DNA of 64,000 bases from Clitopilus passeckerianus (Eukaryota; Basidiomycota; Agaricomycetes; Agaricales; Entolomataceae): contig CALYLX010000136.1 of the NCBI GenBank assembly GCA_944990035.1, positions 310,001-374,000 on the forward strand, given 5' to 3'. The translations under genes and the position numbers were made by a program. The notes beneath the pieces were generated by a model. The model was not told the origin of the DNA, made no database searches, and saw only the letters and a list, made by a program, of their open reading frames with translations. Numbering within the stretch: the first letter of the stretch is position 1; each line of letters opens with the position of its first letter. Positions 56,039 through 64,000 of the stretch are shown here, one piece after another.

Positions 56039-56503
56039 AACTTGGTTCAATTGGATGTAATAGAACGTCTGATCCAGAATCTCAAAGGAATCCGAGTCAG
56101 TCAAGAGCTCAAAGCTTTGAATGTCGATTTTGGCAGTGCCGAGGCAGGAGAACCAAGATTGCGATATCGTACGGGCCACGTCGCAGATGCCGACAACCTT
56201 ATTGCATTGCCCCTCCGCGAATGGTCAGCTGAAATAAAGATTCATCAATATTTAGAACCCTCACGGTCATCCTTGCAATGACGGGCAATTCCATGCTGAG
56301 CTAATATCCCCGAGATCCAGAAATGGAAACCAGTAGATTGGTTCAGCGAACGTTTCCGGTGACCTCTCCACACTGAGGCTCCCCCTCGCACAATCCCCAC
56401 AGATGCGCAGACTCTAACAGCCATCTGTAAACCAGTGCTTCATTATCTTCCAGGTCCTCTGCAACTTGAACTCTGTAACTTGCCGTTCAGCAAGGAAGGA
56501 CTC
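56039..56503. other. Intergenic region with an unsupported ORF
   Basis: An ~80-codon open frame (56042-56281) follows the APA2 stop. It starts without ATG and resembles nothing I know. The rest is the promoter or 5' exon area of the next gene. Confidence 0.35.
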
Positions 56504-56947
56504 ATGGCTCCAGTGCCCAATTGGACGAATCTGGAGAGGAATATTTTATCCGCGCTCGAGGAGCAAGCCGTGAACGTGCCTGGCCAACCTCATGAACGAT
56601 CCCTGGGCCTGATACATTCCCGCGACGTACCAAACCCCTTCAACGAAAGCAACCCCAAACCGAAGACACCTATCATCGCAGGCACCGTTTGTGGTGGAGT
56701 CGTATTCCTAGCTTGGGTCATTGGATTCTCGATTTACTTCCACAAGCGTTATCGCAGGAAGAAGAGGAAAAGATTGGCTGCTGAAGGAAAGGCGGAACAC
56801 CCAGATGCCGCTGCTGAAGAGGAAGCTCCGCAAGTAGTGGTACCACCCGATCCTGCCGTTCTCCTTGGATATCACCGCGACTCAGACAAGGCTAATAATG
56901 TTAGTCCGATGAAAGCGCCAAACAAGCCACTTCATAGAGAAGGTTAG
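56504..56947 (+). CDS. Single-pass membrane protein with basic juxtamembrane segment
   Basis: From the ATG at 56504 ([20 protein letters not shown]) about 60 extracellular or lumenal residues precede one transmembrane helix, [20 protein letters not shown] then [16 protein letters not shown]. The strongly basic cytoplasmic flank sets the topology, N-terminus outside. The tail is acidic then Pro-rich ([20 protein letters not shown]). The layout resembles many basidiomycete stalk-plus-TM surface proteins with unknown roles. The open frame reaches upstream to about 56435 with hydrophobic residues, so a spliced signal-peptide exon upstream is possible. Confidence 0.55.
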   Translation: MAPVPNWTNLERNILSALEEQAVNVPGQPHERSLGLIHSRDVPNPFNESNPKPKTPIIAGTVCGGVVFLAWVIGFSIYFHKRYRRKKRKRLAAEGKAEHPDAAAEEEAPQVVVPPDPAVLLGYHRDSDKANNVSPMKAPNKPLHREG

Positions 56948-57153
56948 CTGCTGTGCTTGGAGGGGTTTCACGGGTTTCATGGACCCGTGCATTTTGGTGC
57001 GTTATCAACTGGCATTCACGGTTCCTCGATTGTAATTCAAAATTTACAGGATAGATTTTCACGGTCAATACTTTGGGATATGCCTTGCATACGACGTGGA
57101 ACATTTTTACGACACTTTTGGACAATGACAAATGGATGGAAATCTTCTTGTAC

Positions 57154-59878
57154 CTAATCGCAGTAGGCACCAGAGCTTGCAGGCTATCAGTTCCAGCATC
57201 AGCAGCTAGCTTACAACTTGTAATAATTGACCTCACCGCAACATCGCGAGCATACCTGAGCAGGATGCCCCTCTTCACAGTTAGCTCGCCCTTTCCGGAA
57301 GCTTCCCACTCCTTTTTCCTCCTTGCTTGCTCTACCTCGTCAACAAGCCAGTTAATGGTCCTGTTCTCAGAGTCGATGACGATCTTGTCTCCGTCCTGGA
57401 CGAGGGCAATCGGTCCTCCGACACGTGCTTCTGGGACAACATGCCCAATAATGAATCCACGACTCGCTCCAGAAAAGCGACCATCGGTGATCAGCGCCGT
57501 AGATGAGGCTAGGCCAGCACCAGCAATAGCACCAGTCGGCCCTAGCGAACTCATTGTTAGTATGGTGTCTATCGGAACAAAAGGGATCATACCCAGCATT
57601 TCCGGCATTCCTGGTGCTCCCTTCGGCCCTTGGTAGCGGAAGATTAGCACAGTCCCCGCTTTGATCTTTCCAGTCTCAAGCACTGGGTAGAAGGTCTCAA
57701 GGCTGGTACAGAATGTCAATAATGACACCGGAATATGAAAGCAAAGTCTTACTTGTCGAAACACATTGCCGTGCCCTTGACAGAATTGTCAGTGACAGGC
57801 TGATATAATGGAACAGGATGCGTACCTCGAACTTGAGCCCTTCCTTGCCAGTAAGCTTAGCAACCGAAGTTCCAGGGCAGAGGTTTCCACGCAAGATGGT
57901 AAGGTGACCAGTCTCTTTGATGGGCTTGCTGAGAGGAAGGAGCACGTCTTGTTTCTCAAAGTCAATATCCACGGCATCCGCGACGTTCTCTGCAAGCGTC
58001 CTTCCGGTAACAGTAAGTTGGCTTCCGTCAACGAGGTCCGTGTTCTTAAGAAGATATTTCAGGATTGCCGGGATACCACCGATCTTGTGGATGTCTTCCA
58101 TGTAATATTTACCAGAGGGCCTGTTAAAGAAAGAATTTTAATCGTAGTAACTGATACAAGGGAATAAGACGCACTTCAAATCAGCCAGGTATGGTGTCTT
58201 GTCCCCGATACGCTGGAAATCATCGATGCTAAGCTCTACATTTGCAGCTCGAGCCATTGCAAGAAGGTGAAGCACAGCATTTGTAGAGCCTCCCAGCACG
58301 GTTATGATAACGATGGCATTCAGGAAGGAGTTCCGGGTCAGGATGTCGCTAGGTTTGATGTCGAACTCGAGCAGGCGCTTCAAATAGGTTGCTGCTCGAA
58401 CGCATTCCTGCACCTTTTCTAAGAAAGAAATGATTCAGGACGGCCATGCATCATATCATCGCACCCAACTTACCCGGATACAACGCAGGAGTAGAGGAAG
58501 AATACGGAAGAGACATCCCAAGCGCCTAACCATCGATCAGCAACAGTCATGGAGGAGGGGATAAGCGTGTTGACCTCGAGCGCAGAACTCATCGTATTTG
58601 CGGTGTACATCCCACCGCAAGCTCCTGCTCCCGGACAAGCATGTCGAACGACGTCGAAGCGTTCTTCGTCACTGATCTTTCCAACAGCAAATGCACCTAT
58701 ATCGAGGCTTTATTTCAGCAAAGCGTCCGCCGTAGCCGCTGGTTCACAAACCGTAGGATTCGAACGCGTCGGAAATGTTAACAGTTCCACCCTTCTTGTA
58801 GCCCATGGAAGGACAATCTATAACGATCTTATCAATGAAGGTCGACTGGAAAGTTCTGTAAGTTCCTCACCAACTTGACGAGTACCAGCTTGAATAGTAC
58901 CACCATAGATGATAATGGTCGGACGGTTGTGGCGGGCAGCTGCCATGAAGCAGCCAGGCATGTTCTTGTCACACCCCGGAATGGATATGTTGGCGTCATA
59001 ATGTTGAGCCTTCCTTGACGTGTCAGTGGACCTATATATCTGGAAAATACAAATTCTGACCATCACAACCTAGTGCCAATAAGTAAGTCGACATTAAACC
59101 CGATTCTATTAAAGGAAGTACTTACAGACTCGATAGAGTCCGCAATTATGTCTCGACTCGGCAGCCTACCTTCAGTTAGCCACAGGCCACAACGTGCAGT
59201 AATAAAGCCTACGAGTATCTCATCCCTACCAACAGGTATATCCTTGAGCGATTGTAATAAATAGTCTGGTAAAACATATCATACCGTCTGTACCCATGGT
59301 AATAGCGTCACTGACACCGATGGTGTTGAAGATGAGGCCAACCAGGTCCTCTCCTTTGCACCCTTCCTTGACATGCTTTGCTAGGTCAAGCTGCAGTAAT
59401 TGGGTTGTCAGCCCAAAATATTCGGCGCAGGCCTTCCGATACACACTAGATGGGTATTGCAAGGGTTTCCTAGAAGTAATCAGTGTCTAATATCCCCGGA
59501 TTCCATTGGCGATCTTACCTTCCCACCAGATGGGGGAAATGCCAATCTGCAGCAGACCGTTAGATCATCGCAATATTACATGTATTCGATGGCCCAGAAA
59601 CGGACCTGAGGTTTGTTCATATCACCTTCGTTCAATCCAACAGCATATACTAGTAAATGACATATGAGATTGGTCTCATGAAAGGCCCAAGATAGCGTAC
59701 ACATTGCCTGGGCACCACCCCGGATTTTGTTCTGCGTCAACTGGGACGAGATCCTGTTGAGCGGCCCACTCGTTCTTTGCGACCCATTGGAGGGTAAAGA
59801 ATGACTGAAAAGGGCCTTCATAAGTATTTTTCGAACGATCTGGACTGTGTCTAGCACATACATTTCGACGGATGCCAT
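57154..59878 (-). CDS. ILV3: Dihydroxy-acid dehydratase
   Basis: Ilv3 dehydrates dihydroxy-isovalerate and -methylvalerate to the 2-keto acids of valine and isoleucine synthesis in mitochondria, using an Fe-S cluster. Conserved segments in order are [74 protein letters not shown] (cluster Cys), [40 protein letters not shown] (cluster Cys), [15 protein letters not shown] and [54 protein letters not shown] and [20 protein letters not shown] follow. A final 53-nt intron places the end at PASSGAYCD, stop at 57154, in line with the family's GAYTD-type terminus. The N-terminus from 59878 lacks a strong presequence and may need a further exon. Confidence 0.92.
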
Positions 59879-60210
59879 GACTCGTAATGAGGATTGATGG
59901 GGTGGAGGTGAGGTTCAAATCCAGGAAAGGGGTCCAAGCTCAGAACGAGTCAAAGCCACGATCTTTAAATGCTCAGAGTCGGTAAAACAATCAGCAAGCT
60001 GACATCGAGAACCAGGCGACAGAGGTCATAGGAATTCTCCGCACAATCTACGGGCCGGATCCCGTAGGTCATAACACTCATTTGCTTCGACCAATGACAT
60101 GAGGCAAATTACATAGAAATTAGGATACTCATGAAGCCGTCGTAATCTATTCTAAACTCTAAGGGAACATCCTTATCGGATACGTAGAAGGCGAGAAAAG
60201 ATCATCGTAC
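59879..60210. other. Intergenic region ILV3 / elongation factor 3
   Basis: 332 bp between the ILV3 start and the elongation factor 3 stop, both minus strand. It holds the ILV3 promoter, and no gene is seen. I found no clear GCN4-type TGASTCA site. Confidence 0.45.
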
Positions 60211-63200
60211 TCAATCCTCATCGGTATCCTCCGGACGAGGTCCTCCTTCTGTCAACCACTTTAGTTTACGGAGGCGACGTCTTTCCTCCGTTGCCTTCAT
60301 CTGGTTACGGGTCAACTTCTTTTTCTTTTTGGCGACAGGGGCTGAAGCAGCCGCAGCAGCCTGAGCCTCGTCACCACTTGCCACTGGCGTTCCGGCAGCG
60401 GAACCAGCAGGGGTCTGAACTCGGGACAGGGCTGGGGTATTCATGGCGCTACCTTTGGGCGACTTGAAATCGAAGGTATCTTCAATCACAGCAGCCTTGC
60501 CCTTGTGTGTCATACGACCGGCGTCGACATTCCAGATCTCAGGGCCTGTGTGAGGCGAGGTGAGCAAGAAAGCGGGCGACACCTAAATTGTGCTTACAGA
60601 GTGTGTCGATGAACTCGGAATTGTGAGAAATGATGACCTTTATAAATAGTTGAGATACCTTCCATTCTCAAAGACAACGACTTACAACAGCACCAGCCCA
60701 GTCCTTGATAGCGACTGCTAGACCGCCAAGAGCTTCGCGATCCAAGAAATTACTTGGCTCGTCCAGGATACAGATCTTTATGCAAATAGTAAGCCAACAA
60801 TAAGCAAGGGAAGAAGGTCCAAACCTACTTGAGGATTGTTCCATAGACACGCTGCAATCACCAATTTGATCTTCTGGCCTCCAGAAAGACCAGAAATTTC
60901 GTTATATTGTGCGATATCACCGTCGAGTCCAATTTGCTCTAGATGTTTACGAACGATGTTGGTGGCAGTTTCTCGGGCGCCGGCGCCTTCACGTGAAGAC
61001 TCTAGATCGTCGAATTGTTGAACAATCTTCGTAAATCCCTTGTTGATGAGATCATCTCGAGGCACCCAGGTGTTCCACTTATGATCAAGGTTTTTCCACT
61101 TGACTTCATACTGGAAGGTCTTCTTGAGCTTTTGGCGACCCATAAGAAGCTCCAACTTCCTCTTGGAACCGTCTCTGCCAACCCATTCGATGTCGTAGAC
61201 CTTCTGTTCTTCGGGTGTCAGAACGCGGGTGACCTTCTCCAACAGTTCACGGTCATGTCCGTCCTGGAACCGCCACTGGATATAGCCGATGGGTGTCTTC
61301 TCAAGATGTCTTTCAATGTGATGGGTGGCATGTTGTGAGACGTAGCCGACTCGAAGAGCTGGGTGTTTGTATACAGTTCCCTCCTGGGGCACGGTCTCGC
61401 CCTAATGATAATGAGAACCTGCACCAGAGCATCGCGTCGAAATAATACCCACCGTTAGCAGTTTGATCAACGTAGACTTTCCTGCACCATTTGGCCCAAC
61501 AATTCCAACACGACTGTGGTTGATAAAGACGTTAGACAGAACTCTTACGGACATCGAGGGTAATTCAAACCTTGAAAGTGAGAGCGCACATGTCGCATTA
61601 TACAAACTGGGCTTATCGCGACCAGGATACGTGAAAGTGCAATTGACAAGCTTGAGGATGGACCTGGTATTACTCCTGACACCCACCAGCGAGCCAGGGG
61701 CGGGAAGGAGAATTTGACGGATGTTGCAGCCAGGGTATAGTAAGACTTTGCTTCGGGGTGTTTGTCGACGAACGTGGATAAATTACCCGGATAGTAGACA
61801 AGCTAAACAGGAAGCATATGAGCGCAGCTGGCTGATTATTTGCAAACGGTACCTTACCTTCTTGGTCTCATAGTGTATAATATCTGTCGTTACATTGTCC
61901 AAAAAGCTGGAGTCGTGACTGACGATGAGGCAGGTGATGTTCTTGTGTGAAATCAAGTACTGTTCCAGCCATTTGACGGATGTTTTGTCCAACTGTAGGC
62001 ATCTATCGGTGTCCGTTATCAGAGTGCAATAGCCTTTTACTTACATGATTGGTAGGTTCATCCAACAACAGCAGGTCGGCGTTGTATAGCATAGCCCTGG
62101 CAAGCTCGAGCTTCATCTTCCATCCTCCTGAGAGTCCTCCAACAACTTCAGGTTGGCGCTCGTCGTCGAAGCCTACTTCAAGTAATTGCGCCTGAATTTT
62201 GGATCGAGGAACGTCGGCCAAGGCCTTGTCTGATATTGAACTGTCAGTAGCAGTTTCGGAGGGTAGAGAATGGTCCCCACCTGATGCCACGAAATCTAGG
62301 ACACTGAGAGAGGTGTCCTCTCCTTGGAGGGCATGTTCGACCATGACGCAACGTAATTGGGATTGAGGGGGGAAATTCTCCACCTTGCCTTCCATCAATT
62401 GTCGCATAAGTGTCGACTTTCCAGCTCCATTTGGACCGAGAATGCCGTATCGTCGACCACGAATGAGTCGGAGGGTGGTGTGCGAAAGAAGAAGGAGAGT
62501 TCCGTAGGCAAGGGAGAAAAGGGTGTTGCAAAGAACTTCACCCTCAACGTCCGCTTGGACTGTGGCGCCAAACTTCGCCTAACAAAGAAGGTATAAATCT
62601 CAATGGATAGAGTCTCAATGAAAAAAACCTAACCTCATCTTCAGCTAGGTACTCTGATCGCACAGCTTCGGAATACTTGGATGCCTCCTCGGGGCTGGCC
62701 CAAATATTCATATAAACACCAACACAACGCTCCCATGTGCCTTTCTCGAAATTACGCTTAAATACCAAATCGGCAACAAGAGCCGCCTGGAACTCCAAAG
62801 ATTTGACGAGTAGGCGGTACTTGGGCGTTTTGCCAAAGCACAATGATCCGGGCAGGTGGGACAAGAGCTTAGCAGTAGCATCCTGAACCTCTTTGGCGAC
62901 GTCACGATGTGAAGAAGGAGGGCCATTCACAGATGCACCCGACTTCAACAGGACCTGTAAAGCGGTTTCTGCGAAGGCGCGGACGTCTGGGAATGCAGCA
63001 GAAGTAGCGATACGCTGAACCCCTTCTACGAGGGGACTGAGGTAGGTAGCAGCCACCTTGGGATCGCGGACGAGCTTGACTAAGTTCTCGATGACCATGA
63101 CTGTGCGACGTTGGACTTCCATGCTCCTGTCATTCAGAGCACGGAGGAGGAGAGGAACGAGTACCGCGAGTGCGGGAGCGGTAACCTCGGCGACGAAAGT

Positions 63201-64000
63201 TTGGGAGGAAAGTGCCTTCATACATACCGGAACAGTATCTGGTTCAGCCATGCACTGCACAAGGGCAGGGATATGTGGTGTAAGATCGGGGTTGGCAAGC
63301 GTGGCGCACAAGGAGGTTGCACATTTTCGTGCAGCCGTGGATACCTTTTGTCATTGTTAAACGTGGGTTCCTCGTTGATCGAATCGGTAATAACTTACCT
63401 CAGCCTTTGTATCGTGCATAGAATCCGACACCTTGGGCAACAACGTTCCCAGCTGCTCGGCGACTTGTTGTCTGGCAGGGGTAACAAACAGCTTGAATGC
63501 GTCCAAAACTCCAATCTTCGTTTTCCACTTTCCAGCTTTGAGGATTGGCTCAAGTACTTCAAATACCAAACCGGTCGATTCCGGAGGGAAGAGCTTGAGA
63601 ATCATCTTAACGGCAGTGGTGGCCGCTGCTTTCACAACTTCTCCCTTATCCATATAGAGTTCGAATAACAGGTTCAGAGAAGGAAGTAGAAGAGGGGCGG
63701 CAGGTGCTCCAAGGATACTGGCAAGGGATTGAAAAGCGATAGCGGCAGATTCCCGTTCATAGCCGGACTTCTTATTGGAGCCAAAACCATGAAGGGTATC
63801 AAGAACGCCAGAGCTCCTGTAGTCACGAAGTCAGAGGTGCACGAGGAAGTATATAGTATTTATACGCACTGTAAGCTCTGAGGTCCAACTTTCAGCACTA
63901 AACGTGCAATTTTATCTCCAGCGGCCTTTGCATCTGTGTGGTAGTTTGAGTTAAGCAATGAGCTGATACAAGTGGATGATCGCGGTTACCTGGAGAGGTG
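60211..64000 (-). CDS. TEF3: Translation elongation factor 3 (eEF3), 5' end missing
   Basis: eEF3 is a fungal-type ABC ATPase that binds the ribosome and frees the E-site tRNA in each elongation cycle. The gene enters from the right edge; a short exon piece lies at about 63990-64000. HEAT repeats come first (SILGAPAAPLLLPSLNLLFE, PARQQVAEQLGTLLPKVSDS, RSMEVQRRTVMVIENLVKLV), then the four-helix bundle. ABC1 has GPNGAGKSTLMRQLM, GLSGGWKMKLELARAML and LLLLDEPTNH. ABC2 has VGIVGPNGAGKSTLIKLL and ISGLSGGQKIKLVIAACLW, interrupted by the eEF3-specific chromodomain (YEVKWKNLDHKWNTWVPRDD). The C-terminal exon is Lys/Ala-rich and ends RPEDTDED. Walker and signature motifs are intact. High expression is expected from its role. 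Confidence 0.95.

Noticed and set aside
56042..56281. 80-codon plus-strand ORF after APA2
   Set aside because: It lacks an ATG and any family resemblance; probably open by chance in the 3' flank.
1..64000. CRISPR arrays, prophage, operons
   Set aside because: The sequence is intron-rich nuclear DNA with monocistronic genes; no regularly spaced direct repeats were seen.

Overview
The window is a gene-dense stretch of nuclear DNA from a filamentous basidiomycete, most probably an Agaricomycete. Nearly every gene is cut by several short introns of about 45-65 nt with GT..AG ends and CTRAY-like branch sites. The gene set is fungal: elongation factor 3, a fungal Tim17, a CBM1-bearing alpha-galactosidase, a fungal rhodopsin-type 7TM protein, an MGA2/SPT23 factor and an Mmc1-like protein. 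I found about 30 protein-coding genes. I saw no rRNA, tRNA, CRISPR array or recognisable transposon. Gene spans run from start codon to stop codon and include introns; exon junctions were inferred by eye from reading frame and family conservation.

Layout. 0-6.3 kb: 5' part of a CDCA7-type zinc-finger gene, divergent from TIM17; a BLI-3-like FMN split-barrel protein; an F-box protein; the checkpoint clamp subunit RAD9. 6.5-11.7 kb: two tandem secreted GH27 alpha-galactosidases, the upstream one with an N-terminal cellulose-binding module. 12.2-20 kb: a PH/coiled-coil protein, a very large AlkB-like dioxygenase with zinc fingers, and ATP synthase delta. 20.2-28.2 kb: GSH1, ATG6 and DNA polymerase kappa, the last two divergent. 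28.3-36 kb is the most accessory-looking part: a SnoaL-FMO monooxygenase, a 7TM protein, an RraA-like protein and two tandem MYND-finger paralogs. 36.4-49.8 kb: a GYP1-like RabGAP, a Nup2/Nup50-type nucleoporin, MGA2/SPT23, an Mmc1-like mitochondrial membrane protein, a VanZ-like membrane protein and a possible Rec114-like meiotic gene. 50-57 kb: a large protein ending in a HicA-like fold, a small multi-pass membrane protein, Ap4A phosphorylase and a single-pass membrane protein. 57.2-64 kb: dihydroxy-acid dehydratase and most of elongation factor 3, which runs off the right edge.

Most genes are housekeeping. Several serve genome maintenance (RAD9, POLK, the AlkB-like gene, possibly CDCA7-like and Rec114-like), but they are interspersed with unrelated genes and I do not infer a functional cluster. 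Points worth a second look are two single-nucleotide frame breaks inside conserved domains (AlkB-like, Ap4A phosphorylase), a third break that a 58-nt intron could explain (F-box gene), a likely GC-AG intron in POLK, the AlkB fusion architecture, a lost disulfide cysteine in one alpha-galactosidase, and several short introns that hide true C-termini (RAD9, MGA2, NUP2, ILV3).
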